Shown here: piece by piece, positions 18,120 to 25,544 of the stretch | Numbering within the stretch: the first letter of the stretch is position 1 | Layout: the number at the start of each line of letters is the position of its first letter | NCBI RefSeq assembly: GCF_016595245.1 | Contig: NZ_JAENHM010000064.1 | Coordinates: 1-64,000, forward strand | Reading direction: 5' to 3' | Source of the DNA: Azospirillum endophyticum | GTDB taxonomy: Bacteria; Pseudomonadota; Alphaproteobacteria; Azospirillales; Azospirillaceae | DNA: 64,000 nucleotides | The notes under the pieces: generated by a model | What the model was told of the DNA's origin: nothing | Databases searched by the model: none | Seen by the model: only the letters and a program-made list of their open reading frames with translations | Made by a program: the position numbers and the translations under genes

Positions 18120-18689
18120 ATGAACAGATTGCTATCCGCCGGCCTCGTCGGCGTTCTGGCGGCGACGCTGGCCCTGCCGGCCGCCGCCCATACCGGCCAT
18201 GCCGGCGACGCGATGTTCCTTCAGGGGGTGCTTCACCCGCTGACCGGCATCGACCATCTGCTGACCATGCTCGCGGTCGGCGTCTGGGCGGCGCAGAATG
18301 GCGGCCGTGCGATCTGGCTGTTGCCGACGGCCTTCATCACCATGCTGTCCGGCGGTGCCGTGCTCGGCATGTCCGGCATCGAACTGCCGGCGGTCGAAGC
18401 CGGCATCGCCGCCTCGGTGGCGGTGCTCGGGCTGCTGGTGCTGCTGAACCGGCGGGTGCCGGTCGCCGCCGCCGCGATCCTGGTCGGGGCCTTCGCCGTC
18501 CTGCACGGCCATGCCCACGGCACCGAGATGCCGCAGACCGCGGACCCGCTCCTCTACGGCCTGGGCTTCGTTCTCTCCACCGCGATGCTGCACGGCACCG
18601 GCATCGCCCTGGGTCTTGCTCGCCATCTTCCGCGTCGGCTGCTCGCATTCCGCGAACCGGAATCGACGGCACCGTCAAATCGCTGCTGA
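18120..18689 (+). CDS. hupE: HupE/UreJ-type nickel permease
   Basis: Integral membrane protein of 189 residues with a cleavable-looking N-terminus (ending near LPAAAHT) and about six further helices. The nickel-binding signature HPLTGIDHLLTMLAVG lies near residue 40 and a second HGHAHGTEMP motif near 130. HupE proteins take up nickel for hydrogenase; UreJ homologues serve urease. The place after hypA-hypC favours hydrogenase. An ACAGGAG ribosome site lies before the ATG at 18120. Confidence 0.9.
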   Translation: MNRLLSAGLVGVLAATLALPAAAHTGHAGDAMFLQGVLHPLTGIDHLLTMLAVGVWAAQNGGRAIWLLPTAFITMLSGGAVLGMSGIELPAVEAGIAASVAVLGLLVLLNRRVPVAAAAILVGAFAVLHGHAHGTEMPQTADPLLYGLGFVLSTAMLHGTGIALGLARHLPRRLLAFREPESTAPSNRC

Positions 18690-18705
18690 TGGGAGGAACG
18701 GGGAG

Positions 18706-18738
18706 CCGGGAGTCCGCTGCCTGGGCACGGACTCCCGG
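18706..18738 (+). terminator. Stem-loop after hupE
   Basis: An 11-bp perfect stem (CCGGGAGTCCG at 18706-18716, complement at 18728-18738) with an 11-nt loop, 17 bp after the hupE stop. There is no strong U-run, so termination is likely but not certain. Confidence 0.6.
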
Positions 18739-19344
18739 GACGCCGTTGGCCGTTCGATCGACCTGCCCGGCCTGCATCGGTGCTCAAGATCGATCGGGGT
18801 TCACCACCGGGATCAACGCGCTGACGATGTCCTGCACCGGGGCTGCCTGAACGCCGATTTGCTTGGCCGGTCGATCCATGGCTTGGCGATCCGCGCGAGC
18901 GCTGCCCGGATGCGCAGCGACGGGATATACCAACGCTTCGGCTCTTTCGAGCCGGGGCGTTCGGTGTCGGTGATGGCGGGGGCCTGACTTGGCGTTTACC
19001 GAACATGCCGGCCGCTCCTGACGAAATGATTATTTCCCAATAAAATCAAATGCCGCCTGGTAGCCGCGCCGATTGGTGCGGCGGCGGCACATGCCGCTCG
19101 AGCTTTTGATCCTGACTGGACAGGACCAAAAGCCGTTGGCTTAAAACACGTTCCAGTTCATTGGAATCGTCATGACGGGCGAATTACCCCAATCGCCCGA
19201 CACCACCTCACCGGACATGATTGGCGCCCAATCGACACGGAAGCCATGCCGACCCAACCCTGATTGAATTCAGGGGTAGGTTCTTGAACCCTGCTCCATT
19301 TATTTGAAGTTTCTTTTGTCCCATTGGTAGGGGTTCACGCAAAA
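18739..19344. repeat. Gene-free gap with a palindromic repeat element
   Basis: No plausible gene was found between hupE and 19449. From about 18929 (ATATACCAACGC) to 19146 (CCGTTGGCTTAAAA) the ends are inverted and similar to those of the element at 21824-21940. The stretch 19078-19140 shares GCGGCGGC.ACATGCCGC, TCGATCCTGAC-like and AAGCCGTTGG words with it. This may be a degenerate member of the same intergenic repeat family. Confidence 0.45.
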
Positions 19345-19358
19345 TTGATCCATATCAA
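19345..19358 (+). promoter_or_regulatory. FNR/FixK-type anaerobox
   Basis: TTGATCCATATCAA is a perfect match to the TTGAT-N4-ATCAA consensus of FNR, FixK and Anr. It lies 91 bp upstream of the 19449 start and suggests that this gene and the downstream Crp/Fnr-type regulator are induced at low oxygen. A TATGAT hexamer at 19371-19376 is closer than the usual class II spacing. Confidence 0.75.
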
Positions 19359-19448
19359 ATCGCCATCGACTATGATGGTGCGAACCTCGTTGCTGAACGA
19401 GTTTTCCCAACATCGCCGCCAGAATTTGACGGTCCCTTGGAGATGACC

Positions 19449-19823
19449 ATGTCGTCACCGCATGGCTTTTCAAGAAGCGAAACGCTCTACGCAGAGCTTT
19501 TGGATTTCGCTGTTGCCGCACTCGCGAGTGGGACGCACAGCGACCACGCTCTCCTGCTGCTGCACAAATACTATCAAGACGCTGAAGACGGCGAAGCGGT
19601 TCAAAGGAAGTGGTTGTTGCGATCGCTCATCAGCACCCCTGCTCAAACCCCGCTCGGCGTCGCTGTAAAGCTCACGGTCGCCTGTCGTCTCGACGGATAT
19701 CTCGATGCGGCCCAAGAGGCGTCTGACGGACCGCTCGGCAGCCACATCATCGTTTCGGCCCTGATGGACTCCCTTGCGCAGGCCCAACTGCTTCCCACGA
19801 ACCGAAGCAATCCAAGGCATTGA
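19449..19823 (+). CDS. Small hypothetical protein upstream of FNR-like regulator
   Basis: Unrecognised protein of about 124 residues, cytoplasmic, mixed alpha-helical, with no signal peptide, membrane segment or cysteine motif. The start was placed at the ATG at 19449 because GGAG lies six bases upstream; the ATG at 19443 abuts that sequence. Its frame has normal codon bias for the region. It ends 21 bp before the Crp/Fnr-type regulator and probably shares its transcript under the anaerobox at 19345. No function can be assigned. Confidence 0.7.
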   Translation: MSSPHGFSRSETLYAELLDFAVAALASGTHSDHALLLLHKYYQDAEDGEAVQRKWLLRSLISTPAQTPLGVAVKLTVACRLDGYLDAAQEASDGPLGSHIIVSALMDSLAQAQLLPTNRSNPRH

Positions 19824-19844
19824 GATTTGTGAGAAAGGCTTCCC

Positions 19845-20681
19845 ATGCGGCCAGAATGCCAATCCTGCCCGGTCCGGCGCGACGGTTTGTGCGCCAGTGC
19901 TTCGGATGCGCACCTCATCGCGCTGGGCAACATCAAGCACCCGCTTTGGCAGGTGCAGGCCGGGGGGTGCGTCTTCGCCGAAGGGGATGCGAGCGAGACG
20001 GTGTTCATCATCCGCCGTGGTTGGGCGGTCGCCTCGACCTTCCATGAGAACGGGCGTCGCCAGGTGCTTCGCTTCGCCATGCCGGGGAGCATGGTTGGGT
20101 TCGAAACGACCGCCGACGGCTTCATGCCCTGCACGACGGAAGCATTGACGGACCTCACGGTTTGTCCGATACCGCGGCAGTCGTTGATCCGCCTCTGTCA
20201 GTCCGCGCCAGAACTGGCTTTGCGGATGGCATCGCTTCTTGCGGCAGAGACAATCTCCGACTGGCGCCTGTTGGGAGGGCTTGGCACCTGCAACGCAACC
20301 GAGCGGATCGCCCGCCTTCTCCTCGCGCTTTGCCAGCGTCAGAACCGTGCCTTCGGCACCGGTGAGGAAGAGTTCGCACTCCCCATTACCCAGACACTGA
20401 TCGCCGATGCCACCGGCCTCACATCGGTCCATGTCTGCCGAACATTGAAGGAGATGCGCGCCGTCGGTTTGCTGAGTTTCATGAAGGGCCGCCTGCGCAT
20501 TATGGACTGGTCGCGGTTGGCCGAACTCGCGGAGATGAGCGGATCACGAGAATCCGATTTCCCGACCCCGACACCGAACCCGCGGTTGGGGCCTGAAGCG
20601 TGGAGCGAGGCTGCTTGGCGCAGGATGTCCGACCGGTGTCCAAGCTCGGTCCATATTGGATCGCATGTCGGATCGACATGA
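19845..20681 (+). CDS. FNR-like Crp/Fnr family regulator with altered DNA helix
   Basis: Transcription regulator of 278 residues with an N-terminal cyclic-nucleotide-binding-fold domain and a C-terminal winged helix. Cys5, Cys8 and Cys16 (CQSCPVRRDGLC) and Cys107 (DLTVCPIP) align with the [4Fe-4S] ligands C20, C23, C29 and C122 of E. coli FNR, so oxygen sensing is likely. The turn-helix segment reads GLTSVHVCRTLKEM. In FNR the corresponding residues are VE--SR; here the glutamate is replaced and only the arginine is kept, so the target site should differ from TTGAT. A basic C-terminal tail of about 40 residues extends past the FNR end. It is the best candidate to read the TTAAYC motifs found in the following 14 kb (inference). 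Confidence 0.88.
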   Translation: MRPECQSCPVRRDGLCASASDAHLIALGNIKHPLWQVQAGGCVFAEGDASETVFIIRRGWAVASTFHENGRRQVLRFAMPGSMVGFETTADGFMPCTTEALTDLTVCPIPRQSLIRLCQSAPELALRMASLLAAETISDWRLLGGLGTCNATERIARLLLALCQRQNRAFGTGEEEFALPITQTLIADATGLTSVHVCRTLKEMRAVGLLSFMKGRLRIMDWSRLAELAEMSGSRESDFPTPTPNPRLGPEAWSEAAWRRMSDRCPSSVHIGSHVGST

Positions 20682-20882
20682 CCCTGTCGACCAAGAGGAT
20701 CCGCCTGTGTCCCATCTGCCCGCGGCAGCGATCGGAGCCCGGCCCTCGATCATTGCAGCGCCGACGAGCCGATACGCTGGCGCCTTTCATAGTAAAAGCA
20801 CCGGGCTTTAATCTGGATCAAGGTCGCCGTCCGCCCACCGCGCGACGGTGGGGAACCAACCCTCCGCAGCTGGAGACGGTTC
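20682..20882 (+). promoter_or_regulatory. Upstream region of universal stress gene, motif copy a
   Basis: The 201-bp gap contains the first TTAAYC-type palindrome, TTAATCTGGATCAA at 20808-20821, centred 68 bp before the ATG of the stress protein. The right half ATCAA is a normal FNR half-site while the left half has A in place of G. It is followed by GG. Confidence 0.65.
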
Positions 20883-21770
20883 ATGATCAAGCATATTCTG
20901 GTTCCGCTCGATGGCGCCGCCACGGATGAGCGGGCGCTGAACGCAGCCTTCACCATCGCCAAGCTGTTCCATGGGCATGTGGATGCCCTGCATATCCGGC
21001 CAGACCCGCGGATCGCGATTCCGCTGGTTGCCGAAGGCTTCTCGTCCGAAATGCTCGAGCGCTTGATCCGCGAAGCCGAGCAAGCCGATCAGGAACGGGC
21101 GTCGCAAGCCAGACGCAGCTTCGACAGGGCCATCACCGCTGCCGGCGTTCACAGCGTCGGTTATCCGGATCCGGAGATCGCTGTTGCGTCCGGTTCGATC
21201 ACCGCGACATGGCGGGAGGTGATGGGACAGTCCGAGGACACTCTCGTCCAACGCGGACGATGCGCCGACCTGATTCTGTTCGCCCAGACCTTCGACACTC
21301 CGCCCGATGTCATGCGGCTGGAGACGGCTTTGTTCGAAACCGGTCAGCCGATCCTGCTGGCGGCGCCGGGCATGGACGCCGAAGCGCTCTCTTCCGTTGC
21401 GATCGCCTGGAACGGCAGCCGACAGGCGGCCAGGGCGATTGCCGGAGCCATGCCGCTCCTGCGGCGTGCGCGGACCGCCACACTGCTGACGGTCGCCGGG
21501 CGCAGCGCCGTCACCGGCCCCACGGCGCCGATGATCACACATCTTTCCGACCACCTTGCATGGCATGGCATCTCGGTCGCAGTCGACGTGCTTCACGAGG
21601 ATGGTCGCCCGACCGGGGAATTGCTGGCCGACCGGGCGAAAGAAACTGGTGCGGGTCTGCTGGTCATGGGTGGTTATGGACATAGCCGGTTCCGCGAAAT
21701 GGTTCTCGGCGGCGCCACCCGTTACGTACTGGAAACCGCGCTCGGCTGTTCGGTCCTGATGGCGCATTGA
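20883..21770 (+). CDS. Tandem universal stress protein
   Basis: Cytoplasmic UspA-family protein of 295 residues with two UspA folds, roughly residues 1-145 and 165-295. The first begins with MIKHILVPLDG; its nucleotide-binding loop is degenerate. The second retains the ATP-binding loop in MGGYGHSRFREMVLGGATR near residues 264-282. Such tandem Usp proteins are typically induced by anaerobiosis and energy stress. It lies behind motif copy a and is convergent with a paralogous gene. Confidence 0.9.
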   Translation: MIKHILVPLDGAATDERALNAAFTIAKLFHGHVDALHIRPDPRIAIPLVAEGFSSEMLERLIREAEQADQERASQARRSFDRAITAAGVHSVGYPDPEIAVASGSITATWREVMGQSEDTLVQRGRCADLILFAQTFDTPPDVMRLETALFETGQPILLAAPGMDAEALSSVAIAWNGSRQAARAIAGAMPLLRRARTATLLTVAGRSAVTGPTAPMITHLSDHLAWHGISVAVDVLHEDGRPTGELLADRAKETGAGLLVMGGYGHSRFREMVLGGATRYVLETALGCSVLMAH

Positions 21771-21823
21771 TGACGCCATCCCCCGGCCGCCGTCAGCGAA
21801 GGTATCGATGCCGCAAGATGAAG

Positions 21824-21940
21824 TGATACCAGCGGTCATTGACAATGACCGCTGGTGTTCGTGTCGACCGATGCGGCGGCGACACATGCCGCGGAAGCAT
21901 TCGATCCTGACAGTTCAGTATCGAAGCCGTTGGTATAAGG
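21824..21940. repeat. Palindromic intergenic element between usp genes
   Basis: The element begins with TGATACC and a 14-bp near-uninterrupted palindrome (21828-21841 and 21843-21856), and ends with CCGTTGGTATAAGGTC, whose complement resembles its start. It fills the gap between two convergent stress genes and may serve as their terminator. Similar words recur at 18929-19146 and 25391-25520. Confidence 0.62.
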
Positions 21941-22813
21941 TCAGTGCATCAGGAATACGGGGATATTGGCAAGGGCTACCACATGGGATGTGGTGCTTCC
22001 CAGCGTCCATTCCCGCAGGCGGTTGCGGCCATGCCCACCGAGGACAAGGAGATCGGCTTCGAATTGCGCCGGCAATCCGAGCAGGACGCCGCCAGTTTCA
22101 CGCAGGCTTTTCGGCAGATGCTCCACCTGGGCATCCACCCCGTGAATCAGAAGATAGTCTCTCAAACGTCCGGCATCCGTTTGCAGGTCCTCATCCAACC
22201 CGGCGGTTCCGATGAAAACGCTTTGTGCTTGGCGCAGCAGGGGAAGTGCCGCCGCAACCGCTCTGGTTGCTTGCGGGCTCCCGTTCCAGGCGATCATGAT
22301 TTTGGATCCTATGCGCGGTATGGAGGATGACGGCATCAGGATCACCGGACGTGCGGATGCGAACAGTGCCGCGTCGAACATCGACCTCCAGACGCTGTCC
22401 GCCATATCGCCGGTCTCCGGCTTGCCGAACACGATAAGGTCGGCAAAGCGCCCGGCAATTCCGGCCATTCTGTCGGCCGGCCCTTCCACCTCATGCCACA
22501 CCACCGCGGGGCAGAGGCCAGAGGCTGCATCTTCAGCCGCGGGGCTGCCGGTTTGGCCGCAAATCCGTTGCATGCGCTCGTGGGCCGCGTCGCAATCCCT
22601 TCCAATCTTTGCCTGCACCTCGCGTAGGGCGTTTTCCAGCATCGTACCGGCAAAGCCCTTTCCGAGCACCAGGATCAGGGCCTGCGGACTGGGCCGGGCA
22701 TAGAGCACCTCGACCTGCGAACCGAACATCTGCCCGATGTGAATGGCGGCCTCGAGTGCTGCCGCCATGCCGAAGGCCGCATTGGACAGAGGAACAAGGA
22801 TCTTGCGGTACAT
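21941..22813 (-). CDS. Tandem universal stress protein
   Basis: Second UspA-family protein, 290 residues, with two UspA domains. The start MYRKILVPLSNAAFG at 22813 was chosen because the family N-terminus begins there; longer readings run into the promoter. The C-terminal domain keeps the nucleotide loop VLGGHGRNRLREWTLGSTT near residues 256-274, and the central SKIMIAWNGS marks the start of domain two. It is read from the same intergenic region as the cytochrome, with motif copy b about 78 bp upstream. Confidence 0.9.
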   Translation of the reverse strand: MYRKILVPLSNAAFGMAAALEAAIHIGQMFGSQVEVLYARPSPQALILVLGKGFAGTMLENALREVQAKIGRDCDAAHERMQRICGQTGSPAAEDAASGLCPAVVWHEVEGPADRMAGIAGRFADLIVFGKPETGDMADSVWRSMFDAALFASARPVILMPSSSIPRIGSKIMIAWNGSPQATRAVAAALPLLRQAQSVFIGTAGLDEDLQTDAGRLRDYLLIHGVDAQVEHLPKSLRETGGVLLGLPAQFEADLLVLGGHGRNRLREWTLGSTTSHVVALANIPVFLMH

Positions 22814-22884
22814 GGTCCATCCTTCCGACTGACGGGACCCGAGCGTTCCCGAACACAAGATCCAACGTCGCGGATGACCCGGCA

Positions 22885-22898
22885 TTAATCCCGGTTAA
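22885..22898. promoter_or_regulatory. TTAAYC palindrome, copy b
   Basis: TTAATCCCGGTTAA, followed by GG, lies between the divergent stress protein gene and the cytochrome c gene, 63-78 bp from both start codons, and could regulate both. Confidence 0.65.
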
Positions 22899-22954
22899 GG
22901 CCCAGGGGGCGCATTCCCGCCATCTTGAACGTCAAACCGACGATGGAGGGTTTC

Positions 22955-23404
22955 ATGGGATCTATCCTATCGGGAGGGCGCTTCTTCGCTTACGGTATCG
23001 TCGCCATGGGCATCGCCATGACAGGCTCGCCGGGCTTCGCGCAATCGCGCGCCGGAAAGTCCGCGGAACCGATCGGCCAATCGTCGTACTTGGCGAACTG
23101 CGCCGTGTGCCATGGCGCCGGTGGGCAAGGCGACGGCCCCTATGCCGGCTACCTCACCAGGAAGCCGGCGACGCTGACCACGATCCGGGAGCGCAACCAC
23201 GGCATCTTCCCGCTCGAATACCTGTACAAGGTGATCGACGGTCGCGAAATGGTCGCGGCACATGGAACACGCGACATGCCGGTTTGGGGAGAGGTGTTCA
23301 GGACGGAGTCGGTTCAGGACTTCTGGCCCTGGGGATCGGAGCAGCTGGTGCGCGGAAAGATCCTGGAGTTGATCTATTATATCCAGATGATCCAGGAGAA
23401 ATAA
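22955..23404 (+). CDS. Monohaem c-type cytochrome
   Basis: Periplasmic or membrane-tethered c-type cytochrome of 149 residues. The N-terminal hydrophobic segment (GGRFFAYGIVAMGIAMTG) ends in an AQS signal-cleavage-like site near residue 29. The haem-binding motif CAVCH lies near residue 49, and the Met in TRDMPVWGE near 107 is the likely axial ligand. The start at 22955 follows GGAGGG by four bases. It resembles small electron-transfer cytochromes near terminal oxidases, but no oxidase is nearby. Motif copy b upstream suggests co-regulation with the stress island. Confidence 0.85.
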   Translation: MGSILSGGRFFAYGIVAMGIAMTGSPGFAQSRAGKSAEPIGQSSYLANCAVCHGAGGQGDGPYAGYLTRKPATLTTIRERNHGIFPLEYLYKVIDGREMVAAHGTRDMPVWGEVFRTESVQDFWPWGSEQLVRGKILELIYYIQMIQEK

Positions 23405-23489
23405 TCGCCATTGTCCGGGCCGATGCGGATCGCCGAACCGGCCCGGACCTGCGATGTATGCTGCAGAGCATGCAGCAGACCTTTTTTTC

Positions 23490-23520
23490 GATCGGATTTA
23501 CGCTTCAAATCGATTCCGAT
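23490..23520. repeat. Dispersed repeat copy 1 (about 32 bp)
   Basis: The sequence GATCGGATTTACGCTTCAAA and the 11 bases after it match, in reverse complement and at about 29 of 32 positions, the stretch at 26120-26151. It lies in the gap downstream of both the cytochrome and the phasin-like gene. Confidence 0.65.
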
Positions 23521-23582
23521 TTTATGCGACCCGATCTATTTCCCCGCCGATGGAGAATCTTTCCTTCCGGCGGCTTCGGGCT

Positions 23583-24041
23583 TCAACTGTTCGTTTCCTC
23601 ACTCTTTCGGTCCCGCCGCACCCCTGCACCATCTGCGTGCCTTTCCTTCGCTTGCAAAGACCGCTGGACTGTTGCGGACGTCTGGTCGGCGATGGTGCGC
23701 GAAACGCTCTGCGCCTGCTCCACCATGGCGGATGCCTCCTCGGACCAACGCTTCATGCGGTCGGCCAGCCATTCGTTCCACAGCGAAGACCGCTCCGCCG
23801 CATTCTCGATCGCTCCCATCCGCTCCACGGCGGACAATGCCGAGCGGATATCGTCCTGCCGGTGCTCCAGCCAGCTATGGCTCAGGCTTTCGAAGCCATC
23901 AAACAAGTTGGACTGCATTCGCAAGATCGCTTCTGTCCGCTGCAGAAAGGTGTTCTGCACAAGGTTGCCGGAAGTCCAGGCCGAAAGCTCGTTGGCCAAT
24001 CGGGGGGACGCATATGTGCTTGCCGCTTGGTTCCTCATCAA
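23583..24041 (-). CDS. Phasin-like polyhydroxyalkanoate granule protein
   Basis: Cytoplasmic, almost wholly alpha-helical protein of 152 residues with the look of a small phasin. It has a long amphipathic region (about residues 20-125), the conserved-looking NLFDGFESLSHSWLEHR and LADRMKRWSEEASAM segments, no cysteine and no signal peptide. Phasins coat PHA granules and control their number. A PHA synthase gene 10.6 kb away is preceded by the same TTAAYC motif that lies 95 bp upstream of this gene (copy c). Assignment is by overall character, so a general helical granule protein is the alternative. Confidence 0.72.
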   Translation of the reverse strand: MMRNQAASTYASPRLANELSAWTSGNLVQNTFLQRTEAILRMQSNLFDGFESLSHSWLEHRQDDIRSALSAVERMGAIENAAERSSLWNEWLADRMKRWSEEASAMVEQAQSVSRTIADQTSATVQRSLQAKERHADGAGVRRDRKSEETNS

Positions 24042-24125
24042 TAATCCTCCTCATTCACCCCACTCCTCCCCCGCCACCGTGCCGGGTTGTTTTTCCAGAG
24101 TTATACAAGGCGGATTCTTCACCTC

Positions 24126-24145
24126 CACTTAATCCAGGTTAAGTG
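24126..24145. promoter_or_regulatory. TTAAYC palindrome, copy c
   Basis: CACTTAATCCAGGTTAAGTG has perfect 7-bp inverted arms around TCCAGG, making it the most symmetrical copy. It lies 95 bp upstream of the phasin-like gene and about 290 bp upstream of the protease gene. Confidence 0.68.
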
Positions 24146-24244
24146 CGATATGGAGCATTCGGACGGGTATACTTCCTTTGAAAGGCACAGCCTCCCGGAC
24201 GCGGCATGCCCATCGCCGGTGGTTCACGGGTTCGCGAACAGTCC

Positions 24245-24258
24245 TTTATTCAAGTTAA
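24245..24258 (+). promoter_or_regulatory. TTAAYC palindrome, copy d (imperfect)
   Basis: TTTATTCAAGTTAA followed by GG; the right half is intact but the left half is degenerate. It is centred about 172 bp before the protease start. Confidence 0.45.
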
Positions 24259-24422
24259 GGCGCTGGCGACCCCACCCTTCAGGATTGGATCGTCTCGGCG
24301 GCCGACCACGTCGCCCGTGGCCCCGGGACCCGGTCGAAGAGTTGACGCGACCGAGCGGGTTCTCGCCATGGCCGTGCATTCCCGCCGCTGAATTGCGGCG
24401 TCACCTGACAGGGGCAAAGCGC

Positions 24423-25250
24423 ATGCGTCGACAAACCCGATTGAGGATCGGCAGCATGGTCCGGCAGATGGCAATCGACCTGGCGATGGTGATGAGCATC
24501 ACCGCCTGCGCCCTCGATGGGACCGGTTCCCCCAAAGACGACACCGTCACGGACGCCATGCCGACGCTCGCCCCCATGCTGGAACGGGTGCTTCCGGGAG
24601 TGGTCAGCATTGCCGTGGACGGGCGGTTGTCGGCTGAGGAGATGCTGCTGCTCCGCGACCCCGAATTCCGCCGCATGTTCGGCCTGCCCAAGCGCGTACA
24701 GCCCGAGGAGCGTCGTTTCCTCGCCCAAGGCTCCGGCATCGTCATCGACGCGGCGAACGGCACCATCGTCACCACACACCACCTCGTCGATGGTGCCGAA
24801 GAGATATCGGTCACATTGGCGGACGCCCGGCGCCTGTCCGGCCGGATGATCGGCGCCGACGCAGCCAACGACATCGCGGTGATACAGGTGGAGTCCCGCG
24901 ATCTGGTGGCGGTGCCGCTGGGAAACTCCGACACGCTGCGCGTCGGCGATTACGTGGTGGCGATCGGCAACCCGTTCGGTCTCGCCCAAACCGCGACGCT
25001 GGGGATCGTCAGCGGCATCGGGGCGAGAAATCCCGTCGAACCGGACGGCCGCTTCATCCAGACCGACGCCGCGATCAATCCGGGCAATTCCGGCGGAGCC
25101 CTGGTGAATGTCAGGGGAGAACTGGTCGGGATCAACGACAGTCTGATCGGTTCGGCCGTCAGCAACAGCGGCATCGGCTTTGCCATCCCGATCACCCGGG
25201 CGAAACAGGCCGTCGACCGCCTTCTCCACCCGACCCCCTCCCGGTCCTGA
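24423..25250 (+). CDS. DegP/HtrA-like serine protease lacking PDZ domain
   Basis: Envelope trypsin-like protease of about 275 residues. The N-terminus contains a hydrophobic stretch ending in SITAC, a lipobox-like site near residue 29, so a periplasmic lipoprotein is likely. The catalytic triad is visible: His in TTHHLVDGA, Asp in AANDIAVIQV, and Ser in NPGNSGGALV. The protein stops about 40 residues after the serine, so the PDZ domains of DegP and DegS are absent. Two starts are possible (24423 and 24456), each with a GA-rich ribosome site. It belongs to the envelope-stress part of the island and stands downstream of motif copies c and d. Confidence 0.85.
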   Translation: MRRQTRLRIGSMVRQMAIDLAMVMSITACALDGTGSPKDDTVTDAMPTLAPMLERVLPGVVSIAVDGRLSAEEMLLLRDPEFRRMFGLPKRVQPEERRFLAQGSGIVIDAANGTIVTTHHLVDGAEEISVTLADARRLSGRMIGADAANDIAVIQVESRDLVAVPLGNSDTLRVGDYVVAIGNPFGLAQTATLGIVSGIGARNPVEPDGRFIQTDAAINPGNSGGALVNVRGELVGINDSLIGSAVSNSGIGFAIPITRAKQAVDRLLHPTPSRS

Positions 25251-25344
25251 GGGAGGCATACACGGACCGTCCGCCCGTGATCCCCATGGATTTCAAGCCT
25301 GTCTCAGCGCCCCCGCGGCGTGCCTCCGATGAAACACCGCCACC

Positions 25345-25358
25345 TTAATCCAGATAAA
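25345..25358 (+). promoter_or_regulatory. TTAAYC palindrome, copy e
   Basis: TTAATCCAGATAAA, followed by GT, lies 187 bp upstream of the hsp20 gene. A repeat element (25391-25520) separates it from the gene and may have been inserted between the site and its promoter. Confidence 0.58.
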
Positions 25359-25390
25359 GTCGGCCGGTCACGCCGGATGCTAAGCCATGG

Positions 25391-25520
25391 TGTCATACGC
25401 GGTCAGAAAAATTCTGACCGCTGCGTTCATACGCCACGCAGGCTTCGCGCCTAGCGGCGCGCGCCCGCAGTCGCGGGCGATACCGGGTTCGAAAAGTCAG
25501 AACTTTCCGAATCCGGTATC
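25391..25520. repeat. Intergenic hairpin repeat upstream of hsp20
   Basis: Two strong hairpins: a perfect 10-bp stem with 3-nt loop (25399-25408 and 25412-25421), and an inverted pair GATACCGG...CCGGTATC spanning 25479-25520. The GCGGTCA/TGACCGC arms match the hairpin of the element at 21824. It lies in the 5' region of hsp20, where stem-loops could also affect mRNA stability or act as an RNA thermometer; the latter is speculative. Confidence 0.6.
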
Positions 25521-25544
25521 ACCAGGGTAATCCAGGAGGATACC

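Noticed and set aside
24087-24422. Extended N-terminus of the DegP-like protease
   Set aside because: It would span two TTAAYC sites and has no signal-peptide character, whereas a signal-like stretch begins after 24423.
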